Shown in pieces: positions 43,701 to 52,235 of a stretch of DNA of 64,000 nucleotides (position 1 is its first letter; every line of letters begins with the position of its first letter). Below the pieces are notes generated by a model that was not told the origin of the DNA, searched no databases, and was given only the letters and a program-made list of their open reading frames with translations. Position numbers and translations under genes: made by a program. Source of the DNA: Mediterranea massiliensis (GTDB lineage: Bacteria > Bacteroidota > Bacteroidia > Bacteroidales > Bacteroidaceae); contig SUXZ01000008.1 in NCBI GenBank assembly GCA_015060685.1, positions 1 to 64,000 of the forward strand, written 5' to 3'.

Positions 43701-45404
43701 GTGAAAATGACTAAGAATCTAATGCGATATCTGTTGTGCATATCGTTTCTTTTGTCGGCCTCGTTTGGCCTGAATGCCGCTAACCCTTATCTGCCTTTGT
43801 GGGAGCACATCCCCGATGGCGAACCTTATGTGTTCGAAGACCCCGACATGCCGGGCAAGTATCGCGTATATATATATGGTTCGCACGACTCACGCATTTC
43901 CGACTATTGCGGACGCGAATTGGTGGTGTGGTCGGCATCGGTAGATGATTTGATTAATTGGCGTTACGATGGCATTATCTTCGAATCGAAGACCGATGCC
44001 AACGGTGAGCTTCTGAGCGAAGACGGATTGGGCGACGTGCTTTTTGCACCCGATGTAACCATGACCGTCGATGCCAACGGAAAGAAGACCTACTACCTCT
44101 TCCCGAACAATCAGGCCGGTGGACGTAACGGTATGGCGGCAAAAGCCGACCGCCCCGATGGCCCCTTCCAGGTAATCAATTGGAGCAAAACCAATCCGAA
44201 GGTGAACGATGGTGTGTTTGGTTTCGACCCCGCCGTGTTTGTCGATGACGACGGTCGCGTGTATGGCTATTGGGGATTCGAACGCTCGTATGCCGCTGAA
44301 CTTGATCCTACAACAATGGCTACCGTCAAACCCGGTACAGAGATTGTGGAGGATATGATTAGCGGTCGCTTCCAAGAGGGTGTTCACCGCTTCTTCGAGG
44401 CATCATCCATGCGCAAGATTAAGGATAAATACGTATTTATATATAGTAGATTTACGGAAGAGGGCGAGTTTGGCTTGCCTACATCCAACTATACCTTGGC
44501 CTATGCCTATGGCGACAACCCACTTGGCCCCTTCACCTATGGCGGTACAATCATTGATGGCCGTGCTCGCGACACCAACGAAAAGGGTGAGGTTATTGCA
44601 ACCGCTACCATTGCGGGTAACACTCACGGAAGTATTGCCGAGATTAACGGTAAGTGGTATGTCTTCTATCACCGTCAAACGGGCCCTACCGAATATACGC
44701 GTCAGGCAATGGTGGCACCCATCGAGGTGGTTATTGAAGAAGGCCCCGGAGGAAAGGTAACCATCAGCGAAGCCGAATATACATCCGAAGGTTTTGAAAC
44801 CGATGGCTTGGATTTGTACAAACGCTATCCGGCCGGTATCGCTTGTTACTATACCGGTCCTACACCCATCCACCAGGAGTATCCTAACTACTATCACTCG
44901 GGCTCGTACATGCAACCCTTCTACTTGAGTGACGAAACATACGAAGATCCCTATCAGCTGGATGTGAATTGCAACGTGGTGGTGAACAACACCAATGGCT
45001 CGGTTGTGGGCTATAAATACTTCAATTTCGACGGATTGAAGAAGGGAAAGACCTCGCTCGACATCAGCATGAAGCCATTGGGCGTTGAAGGACGCATCGA
45101 TGTGATGATTGATAGCCCGTGGGAGTCGAAAGGTGGAAAGAAGGTTGGCTCGTTGACGCTCACCAAGGAGATGCCACAAGAGGTACAAGACATTCAGATT
45201 GCGCTTGACGACCTTACTCAGCTGAACGGAAAACATGCCATCTACCTGCTCTTCTCGGCCGAAGAGCCAAATCAATCGTTGTGCGAACTTTACAACTTCA
45301 CCTTCGTGACCAATAGCGATACGTATAATGCCGTTATCGTGATTGCTTTGGTGGTTGTATTGTTCTTGTTTGCCGCCTTGATTGGCAAGAAAAGAAAGAA
45401 ATAG
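43701..45404 (+). CDS. GH43 glycoside hydrolase with CBM6-like region and C-terminal transmembrane tail
   Basis: DPDMPGKYRVYIYGSHDS, GFDPAVFVDDDGRVYGYWGFE; C-terminus VIVIALVVVLFLFAALIGKKRKK. Confidence 0.88.
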   Translation: MKMTKNLMRYLLCISFLLSASFGLNAANPYLPLWEHIPDGEPYVFEDPDMPGKYRVYIYGSHDSRISDYCGRELVVWSASVDDLINWRYDGIIFESKTDANGELLSEDGLGDVLFAPDVTMTVDANGKKTYYLFPNNQAGGRNGMAAKADRPDGPFQVINWSKTNPKVNDGVFGFDPAVFVDDDGRVYGYWGFERSYAAELDPTTMATVKPGTEIVEDMISGRFQEGVHRFFEASSMRKIKDKYVFIYSRFTEEGEFGLPTSNYTLAYAYGDNPLGPFTYGGTIIDGRARDTNEKGEVIATATIAGNTHGSIAEINGKWYVFYHRQTGPTEYTRQAMVAPIEVVIEEGPGGKVTISEAEYTSEGFETDGLDLYKRYPAGIACYYTGPTPIHQEYPNYYHSGSYMQPFYLSDETYEDPYQLDVNCNVVVNNTNGSVVGYKYFNFDGLKKGKTSLDISMKPLGVEGRIDVMIDSPWESKGGKKVGSLTLTKEMPQEVQDIQIALDDLTQLNGKHAIYLLFSAEEPNQSLCELYNFTFVTNSDTYNAVIVIALVVVLFLFAALIGKKRKK

Positions 45405-45422
45405 CAATAGCTATCGCTGAAA

Positions 45423-46340
45423 ATGGAGAAATTCGATGTACATATATTGGGATGTGGCTCGGCGTTACCAACGTCGCGCCACTTTCCTACTTCCCAAGTG
45501 GTAAACCTTCGCGATAAACTCTTTATGATAGATTGTGGCGAAGGTGCGCAATTGCAATTCCGCAAGTGTAAGCTGAAGTTTTCGCGCTTGAATCACATCT
45601 TCATTTCCCATTTGCATGGCGACCATTGTTTTGGTTTGCCGGGCTTGATATCTACCTTGAACCTATTGGGACGAACGGCCGAGTTGCACATCCATGCCCC
45701 TCAGGAGTTGGAGGGGTTGTTGTCGCCTTGGTTGGCTTTCTTCTGCCATCAGATGACGTTCAAGGTGTTTTTCCATCCCTTCGAAACCAAGCAACCGCAA
45801 CAGATTTACGAAGACCGCTCGATGACGGTCACCACCATCCCGTTGAAGCACCGGATGCCTTCGTGCGGCTTCCTTTTTGCGGAGAAGCAACGTCCAAGGC
45901 ATATCATTCGTGAGATGATTGACCGCTATAACATCCCCTTATACGAGATTAATCGCATAAAGAATGGGGCGGATTATCAAACACCTGATGGCGAACTGAT
46001 ACCCAATGATAGGCTGACCACACCGGCTGATGCGGTGCGTAGGTATGCCTATTGTTCGGACACCCTCCCTTTGGCCTCGGTTGCCGAGCAGGTAAAGGGA
46101 GTAAATCTTCTGTTTCATGAAGCAACCTTTGCCGATGACGGGATAGCCCGGGCAAAGGAAACCTATCACACCACGGCTAAGCAAGCCGCCCGGTTGGCTA
46201 AAGATGCTCAGGTGGGTAAGTTGCTCATCGGACACTTCTCGGCAAGGTATGAGGACGAACAACTTTTGCTCGACGAGGCTCAGAGTGTTTTCCCGAATAC
46301 CCAACTGGCACGCGAAATTAAATTTTATTCCATAGATTAA
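45423..46340 (+). CDS. rnz: ribonuclease Z
   Basis: HIFISHLHGDHCFGLPGL. Confidence 0.93.
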   Translation: MEKFDVHILGCGSALPTSRHFPTSQVVNLRDKLFMIDCGEGAQLQFRKCKLKFSRLNHIFISHLHGDHCFGLPGLISTLNLLGRTAELHIHAPQELEGLLSPWLAFFCHQMTFKVFFHPFETKQPQQIYEDRSMTVTTIPLKHRMPSCGFLFAEKQRPRHIIREMIDRYNIPLYEINRIKNGADYQTPDGELIPNDRLTTPADAVRRYAYCSDTLPLASVAEQVKGVNLLFHEATFADDGIARAKETYHTTAKQAARLAKDAQVGKLLIGHFSARYEDEQLLLDEAQSVFPNTQLAREIKFYSID

Positions 46341-46387
46341 ACCTTTTGGACGCATATCCGTCTAAATGTTAAAGAAATAAAAAGATA

Positions 46388-46945
46388 ATGGCTAAACCAT
46401 CCTATAGCGAACGCGAAATAATGGCATTGCTCAACTCTCCCGACACCGTGCGAAGAGGGTTCGAAATGTTGGTTGCTCAATATAGCGAGCAGCTCTATTG
46501 GCAAATTCGCCGTATGGTGCTTTCGCATGAAGATGCAAACGATTTGCTACAGAATACATTCATCAAGGCTTGGTCGAACCTCGATTGCTTTAGGGCAGAG
46601 TCGAAGATAACCACTTGGTTGTATCGCATTGCCTCCAACGAGTGTATTACCTTTTTGAACAGACAGAAAATCTTGTCCACCGTATCGATAGACGAGCCCG
46701 AAGCCGAATCGCTCTATCAATTGGAGAGCGACGAGTACTTCAATGGCGATGAAACACAACAGATTTTCCAAAAAGCCTTGTTGACATTGCCCGAGAAGCA
46801 ACGACTGGTGTTCAACATGAAGTATTTCCAGGAAATGAAGTTCGAAGAGATTTCCGAGATACTGGGAGTGACGGTAGGAGGCCTGAAAGCATCGTATCAC
46901 CACGCCGTGAAGAAGATAGAAAATTTTTTAGAGCGTTATGCTTAA
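46388..46945 (+). CDS. RNA polymerase ECF sigma factor
   Basis: DANDLLQNTFIKAWSNLDCFR, LPEKQRLVFNMKYFQEMKFEEISEILGVTVGGLKASYHHAVKKI. Confidence 0.92.
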   Translation: MAKPSYSEREIMALLNSPDTVRRGFEMLVAQYSEQLYWQIRRMVLSHEDANDLLQNTFIKAWSNLDCFRAESKITTWLYRIASNECITFLNRQKILSTVSIDEPEAESLYQLESDEYFNGDETQQIFQKALLTLPEKQRLVFNMKYFQEMKFEEISEILGVTVGGLKASYHHAVKKIENFLERYA

Positions 46946-46990
46946 ACCTTTATCTATGTTGTTAGTCTAATAAGTAGAGCAAAAAAGATT

Positions 46991-47365
46991 ATGAGAGAAG
47001 AAGAGAATATATTGAGAAAAGTGGGTACACAAAATCCGTTTACGGTACCCGAAGGCTATTTCGATAATCTGACTTCAGAGATTATGGCCTTCATTCCCGA
47101 GGAGACTCCGGCAAAGGTTGTGAAGATGCCAACCTTGTGGGATAGAATCAAGCCTTGGACGTATATGGCTGCTATGTTTGCAGGAGCAGCTTTGCTTATC
47201 CGTTTGGGTTCTTCATCCAATAACGAAGCGACCATTACCAATCAGTTGGCCGCAGATGAATCGGAATTGGAAATGAAGTACATCAGTACGATTGTTGATG
47301 GTGCGATGATGGACGACTATTCATTATATGTCTATCTGTCGGATTTGAACATGGAGGAAGAATAA
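46991..47365 (+). CDS. single-TM protein, putative anti-sigma-like
   Basis: NPFTVPEGYFDNLTSEIM; one TM segment; follows sigma factor. Confidence 0.6.
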   Translation: MREEENILRKVGTQNPFTVPEGYFDNLTSEIMAFIPEETPAKVVKMPTLWDRIKPWTYMAAMFAGAALLIRLGSSSNNEATITNQLAADESELEMKYISTIVDGAMMDDYSLYVYLSDLNMEEE

Positions 47366-47384
47366 TTAATAATGCCAAAAAACG

Positions 47385-47879
47385 ATGAAAAGAGTAATTT
47401 TATTAGCAACCTTGTTGCTGTCTTTCGTATCTTTTAGCTGGGCAAATGAAGGAACTGACCAAGAACGCTTGTCGCGCGAACAGTTCAAAGCCAGACAACA
47501 GGCTTACTTGATGCAAGAGGCCGGTTTGACGGTAGATGAATCGGCAAAGTTTTTCCCGGTTTACTTCGAGTTGCAAGACAAGAAGAAGGAGATTAACGAT
47601 GCCTATTGGAAGGTGTTTCGCAACATCAAGCCCGGCGAAACAACCGAAGATCAATATAAGGAGATTCTGAAGACAATTTACGACACTCGTATTCGTATCG
47701 ATAAGTTGGAACAATCCTATTGCGAAAAGTTCTTGAAGATAATCTCTGCCGAGAAGTTATGTAAGATATTCATGGCAGAAACTGGTTTCCACCGCGATTT
47801 GATGAAAGGCTTTGGCCACAACAACATGGGTAATCGTAACAATGGTGGAGCACCAAGAAATGGTTTTGGACAATTTTGA
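47385..47879 (+). CDS. periplasmic helical protein, Spy/CpxP-like
   Basis: Signal peptide; charged helical body; operon context. Confidence 0.5.
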   Translation: MKRVILLATLLLSFVSFSWANEGTDQERLSREQFKARQQAYLMQEAGLTVDESAKFFPVYFELQDKKKEINDAYWKVFRNIKPGETTEDQYKEILKTIYDTRIRIDKLEQSYCEKFLKIISAEKLCKIFMAETGFHRDLMKGFGHNNMGNRNNGGAPRNGFGQF

Positions 47880-47913
47880 GAGTCTTGTATTAATGTAATG
47901 TTAGTAAATGGGG

Positions 47914-47950
47914 AGCCGGTAAGCGCGATGCTTATCGGCTTTTATTTTTC
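47914..47950 (+). terminator. intrinsic terminator of the sigma operon
   Basis: AGCCGGTAAGC-GCGAT-GCTTATCGGCT followed by TTTTATTTTTC. Confidence 0.8.
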
Positions 47951-47960
47951 TTTTTTATTC

Positions 47961-48749
47961 TTATTTCCTTTCCAGTTCCTTGGCTTCGTTCCATAGCTTG
48001 TCCAGCTCTTCAAGAGGCATATCTTTCATGTTCTTTCCCTCTTTGATGCTATGCGCCTCCACGTATCCGAAGCGTCGGATAAACTTCTGGTTGGTGCGCT
48101 CTAAAGCATTGTCGGGGTTGATTTTGTAGAGGCGTGCGGCATTGATGAGGCTGAACATAATGTCGCCAAACTCATCTTCGGCCTTCTCCTTGTCCATGCG
48201 TTCAACCTCTACCTGAAACTCTTGAATTTCCTCTTTCACCTTCTCCCACACTTGCGAGCGTTCTTCCCAATCGAAGCCCACGTTGCGTGCCTTGTCTTGT
48301 ATGCGGTAGGCTTTGATGAGCGAGGGTAGTGATGCCGGTACGCCACTCAACACGGTTTTGTTGCCGTCCTTCTCTTTCATCTTCAGTTGCTCCCAGTTTT
48401 CGGATACTTGTCCGGCGGTTTCGGCCTTTACGTCGCCGAATACATGTGGGTGGCGGAAGATGAGTTTGTCGCACAAGCGGTCGCACACATCCTTCATGTC
48501 GAAGTCGCCCGTTTCGCTCGCTATCTTGGCATAGAAGGCAATGTGTAATAGTACGTCGCCCAGCTCTTTACAAATCTCTTTCTTGTCATTGCGCATCAGT
48601 GCGTCACAAAGTTCGTAAGTCTCTTCTATAGTGTTTGGGCGCAAGCTTTCGTTGGTTTGCTTCTTGTCCCACGGACACTTTTCGCGCAACTCGTCGAGCA
48701 CGTCGAGGAAGCGTCCAAATGCTTCTAACTTTTCTTCTCTGGTATGCAT
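47961..48749 (-). CDS. mazG: nucleoside triphosphate pyrophosphohydrolase MazG
   Basis: LREKCPWDKKQTNESLRPNTIEETYEL, KEICKELGDVLLHIAFYAKIA. Confidence 0.94.
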   Translation of the reverse strand: MHTREEKLEAFGRFLDVLDELREKCPWDKKQTNESLRPNTIEETYELCDALMRNDKKEICKELGDVLLHIAFYAKIASETGDFDMKDVCDRLCDKLIFRHPHVFGDVKAETAGQVSENWEQLKMKEKDGNKTVLSGVPASLPSLIKAYRIQDKARNVGFDWEERSQVWEKVKEEIQEFQVEVERMDKEKAEDEFGDIMFSLINAARLYKINPDNALERTNQKFIRRFGYVEAHSIKEGKNMKDMPLEELDKLWNEAKELERK

Positions 48750-48768
48750 GGTCGTTTTTTGCTTTTCG

Positions 48769-49725
48769 TTATCTTTTCCGTAAAGGTATAACTATTTCGT
48801 TTTTTCCAAAATTTAGATACCTATCATAGAAAGCACGGAATGTAGCTTGATATTTACCTTGGCTTTTTTCTATGAGTTTCAATACGAAGTCTTCGAGGTT
48901 GACGGATGAAATCTTATATCTGTACTCTTCTTTTAGCTCGTTTTTTAGTGAATTCACTTCATCTCTTGTTGTGGGGTGCTCTTTAGGTGCCAATACAATG
49001 GAATATGCTTTTTTGTTTTGGTCAATTCCATAGGTCTCACTTAGTAGGAAGTTGCGATATATCTGTGTAAGATTAACCTCTTTGTTTTCAATGCGTTCTT
49101 TAATTTCTGTACGGAATATGCCTAATGATGTAATTGTTCCTTTGCCTTTTCCTTTTCGGGATGCTTCATTTGTTCCTAAGTTTTCGGAATATTTTGTTTC
49201 TATGGCAATGAAAGAGGGGATGCCGTCATAGTCTGTAAACTCAATGATTGCATCCATTGCCGTGAGGTCATTTGTTAGCTCTTTAAAATTGTCAGGAATG
49301 AATTCCAAGTCTATCTTTGTAACCTTATTTATATTATAATCGGGCAATGCAGCTCTAAGGATGTCTGTAGCTGAAGATTCATCCTCCTTTCGCATTTCTT
49401 CTAAAGGACAGAATAGATTGAAAGCCATCGGTTGGCTCGACAATAAATTGTTGAATAGTCGCTCTTCGTTTATTGTTTCATAATGTTTACGATTATTCAC
49501 CCTCTTTTTTGCATAATCAAAGATATAATCCTCAAGGAAATTTTTCCCCGTTTTATCTCCGTTCATAATATAATTGCCGTAAAAATAGCGTTTAGAACCT
49601 CGTTGAATATATCCTTCATCTTCTCCAATTTCAACTCTATATATGGATTGGAGCAAGCGGCATTTGGCTACAAATTCGGAATCTCCTTTGTGTTGTTTTC
49701 CTATGTCCTGGTTGTTATAAATCAT
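48769..49725 (-). CDS. PD-(D/E)XK-like putative nuclease (PGN_0703-type)
   Basis: MDAIIEF...SFIAIETKYSENLG (D-x..E-x-K) with downstream Q-rich helix LTQIYRNFLL. Confidence 0.6.
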   Translation of the reverse strand: MIYNNQDIGKQHKGDSEFVAKCRLLQSIYRVEIGEDEGYIQRGSKRYFYGNYIMNGDKTGKNFLEDYIFDYAKKRVNNRKHYETINEERLFNNLLSSQPMAFNLFCPLEEMRKEDESSATDILRAALPDYNINKVTKIDLEFIPDNFKELTNDLTAMDAIIEFTDYDGIPSFIAIETKYSENLGTNEASRKGKGKGTITSLGIFRTEIKERIENKEVNLTQIYRNFLLSETYGIDQNKKAYSIVLAPKEHPTTRDEVNSLKNELKEEYRYKISSVNLEDFVLKLIEKSQGKYQATFRAFYDRYLNFGKNEIVIPLRKR

Positions 49726-49823
49726 ACGTATGTTTTAAAGTGATAATTAGTTTACAAAAGTAGATATTATTTTTGAGAAAATGAATTATCTTTGCATTAA
49801 ACTAACTCCTAAAAGTATGTATT

Positions 49824-50252
49824 ATGAAAATTGATTACGACAAAGTGCCCCATCAGTATGCCCGTTGCTTCCAAGCGGATTGCCCGAAGGCGGCTACATG
49901 CTTGCGCCGTTTGGTGGCCGAGGCGATGCCCGCAAGCGAAGAGCGTTGCATGATTGTTTCTCCCAAGTATCTGGCTACGGTGAAGGGCGATTGCCCTTAT
50001 TATCGCTCTTCCGAGATGATTCGTTATGCTAAAGGTTTTATTGGCATCATGAATCAACTTCCCCACAAAACACATAATTTGGCTATTACTTATTTGCAAG
50101 GAATGTTTAATGGCCGCAATTACTATCGTGTACGGAAAGGTGAACGATTGCTTTCGCCCGAAGAGCAAGAACGCGTATTGAATTTGTTGAATCGTATAGG
50201 TGCTCAAGGCCCGTTTGAATTCGATGCTTATATAGAGGATTACAACTGGTAA
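49824..50252 (+). CDS. DUF6078 family protein
   Basis: IDYDKVPHQYARCFQADCPKAATCLRRL; promoter TATCTTTGC upstream at ~49788-49796. Confidence 0.7.
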   Translation: MKIDYDKVPHQYARCFQADCPKAATCLRRLVAEAMPASEERCMIVSPKYLATVKGDCPYYRSSEMIRYAKGFIGIMNQLPHKTHNLAITYLQGMFNGRNYYRVRKGERLLSPEEQERVLNLLNRIGAQGPFEFDAYIEDYNW

Positions 50253-50286
50253 TCCCCGTCAGAAGTACTTCTCCAGTGCCAAGCCT

Positions 50287-50374
50287 TGCCAATATGTTGG
50301 CAGTCGAGTGCCAAGCCCTTGGCAGCGCACTGCCATAGTGATGGCAGTGGACTGCCACAACTATGGCAAAATCC
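50287..50374. repeat. 4 x 22-bp tandem array of TGCCA-N6-TGGCA palindromes
   Basis: Palindromes at 50287, 50309, 50331 and 50353, exact 22-bp period. Confidence 0.9.
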
Positions 50375-50384
50375 CTATTATTCG

Positions 50385-51437
50385 CTATTTATTTCCCTCC
50401 CACGAAATGAGCAGGCCGATGACTTCCGAGTAGTTCTTCTGTCCGCTACTAATCTTGTTACCTTTCAGGTAGAGATCGTACACCCAATCTTGCGCTTTGC
50501 CCATAAGCGGGCTATAAAGTTCGAGCCAATGGGCGCGGTTGCGTTGATATTGTTCGATTACTTCGGGGCGGATGGCGGATAGCAAAGCTTGATAATCGTC
50601 ATCGCCAAGCATGCCTCGAGCGTTGGATAGCAAATGAGGAAGGATAGCAAGCCGTCCGCTGAATCGTAGGGGTTGCCACTTGCTTCGGGTGCATACCTGA
50701 TAGGCGTAGAAGTTGGCTTCGGCCTCGTTTGCAATGCCTTGTTGATGAGAAAGTTCGTGCGCATAGGTGGCACCATATTGCGAAGCCGGCAAATCACCGT
50801 TCAGCGTAAACTCGCAGAAGAAGGGCATCATGCTGCCCGATACACCCACCTTAGAGGCCAAGGGCGTGTAGAGCATCGTCTTGACGCGCGGCCGTAGGTG
50901 GAATGGGGGATGGATGCCTTGTGTTGTCGCAATCTCTTGGTAGCCGGAAACTACCTCGTCGGCTATCAGCCATTTATCCTCTTCCGTTAAGCTATCTATC
51001 TCTATGAAGTCATTGTTCAGTTGGCCGATGAATCGCTCGGCAAATGCCTTGAACACCTCCTCGTCGAAGGCTTGCGGCGCGATGCCGGTGCGCTGATAGA
51101 AAGATGGTTGCGAGTAGTTCAGCCCCCACGCCAGGTAAAACCAAAGATATACCCACGCCAGGTACTCGATGATAGAAAGCAAGGCACGCCCTTTGCCTTT
51201 CATCTTCGTGAAAATGATTTTTACCAACAAAAGCGTAAGGCCCACCACACTGACGATGACAAACAAATCGCCTATGGAGAAGGGAAAAAGGTTGGAAAAA
51301 CCAGATAGCAAACGGCCCGCGATAGGGTATATCCGGTAGGCATAGAAGGCACCCCACGAAGGGATGGCTTGCGCCAACCATACCATCGCAAGCCCTATGA
51401 AAAGCAGAATATGACGTTTATTTAGCTGAATCTTCAT
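50385..51437 (-). CDS. DUF3810 family membrane protein with HExxH motif
   Basis: Three N-terminal TM segments; YAHELSHQQGIANEAEANFYAYQ. Confidence 0.82.
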   Translation of the reverse strand: MKIQLNKRHILLFIGLAMVWLAQAIPSWGAFYAYRIYPIAGRLLSGFSNLFPFSIGDLFVIVSVVGLTLLLVKIIFTKMKGKGRALLSIIEYLAWVYLWFYLAWGLNYSQPSFYQRTGIAPQAFDEEVFKAFAERFIGQLNNDFIEIDSLTEEDKWLIADEVVSGYQEIATTQGIHPPFHLRPRVKTMLYTPLASKVGVSGSMMPFFCEFTLNGDLPASQYGATYAHELSHQQGIANEAEANFYAYQVCTRSKWQPLRFSGRLAILPHLLSNARGMLGDDDYQALLSAIRPEVIEQYQRNRAHWLELYSPLMGKAQDWVYDLYLKGNKISSGQKNYSEVIGLLISWEGNK

Positions 51438-51488
51438 GAAAAACTTTCTGTTTATGCCATATGAAACATAGTTTTATTGCGACAAAAT

Positions 51489-51523
51489 TATGCAATTCCA
51501 TTTAAAATCACTAATTTTGCGGC
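51489..51523 (+). promoter_or_regulatory. 35-bp duplicated promoter module, copy 1
   Basis: TATGCAATTCCATTTAAAATCACTAATTTTGCGGC, identical to 57814-57848; contains TAATTTTG-like -7 element. Confidence 0.8.
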
Positions 51524-51542
51524 ATTAAGCATTAAATAGAAC

Positions 51543-52235
51543 ATGAAACACACATTTCTTTATCTTGTCATTGTTTTGTTCAGTTTTTCTGTACCTTGCA
51601 AGGCTCAACAAGCATTTGAAGAGTTTCGTGCCGATGCTGGAGATTATAGCATCATCTACTCAGGAAAGGTAGCCAACACATATAGCAAACATAAATATGC
51701 CAATACACCTTATTGGGAAACCGAAGAATACCGCATAGGAACTTTGTCGTTCGAAGGACGTATTTACAACGATGTACTTTTGCGCTATGATGCCTTTCGA
51801 AAAGATTTAAACATCGTTCCACCCCATAACAAAATAAGCGTAGCGGTCGATTCGCGTAAAGTGGATTATTTCATCCTGAACGAAGTGCGTTTTGTTCCTG
51901 ACGACAAGGAGGGATATATATTGGTGCTACACGATAGCCCGTTTCTGAAGTTGACCTTGCAATTGAAATGTAACATAGGCCCATACGATGTAAAAGACTA
52001 TGTTAGTTTCCTAACATTCAAAACCCAAGAACAATATTCACTGACCATAGATGGCATATCATACGACGTAAAAAATCGAAAATCTTTCGTTAAGCATTTT
52101 CCTGCTTACAAAAAGCAACTGAAAAAGTATGCAGAGGAAAACCGTCTAAACTTCTCCAAAAATAGAAGAGAATCACTTACCGCATTGGCCCGTTATGCCG
52201 AAACATTGATTAAAGCCAATCACCATGAAAAGTAA
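51543..52235 (+). CDS. secreted hypothetical protein, first gene of TonB operon
   Basis: Signal peptide; 11-bp overlap with the next CDS. Confidence 0.7.
   Translation: MKHTFLYLVIVLFSFSVPCKAQQAFEEFRADAGDYSIIYSGKVANTYSKHKYANTPYWETEEYRIGTLSFEGRIYNDVLLRYDAFRKDLNIVPPHNKISVAVDSRKVDYFILNEVRFVPDDKEGYILVLHDSPFLKLTLQLKCNIGPYDVKDYVSFLTFKTQEQYSLTIDGISYDVKNRKSFVKHFPAYKKQLKKYAEENRLNFSKNRRESLTALARYAETLIKANHHEK

Noticed and set aside
50287-50374. CRISPR-like array
   Set aside because: 22-bp period with palindromic units and no constant repeat/unique spacer alternation; no cas genes in the window.
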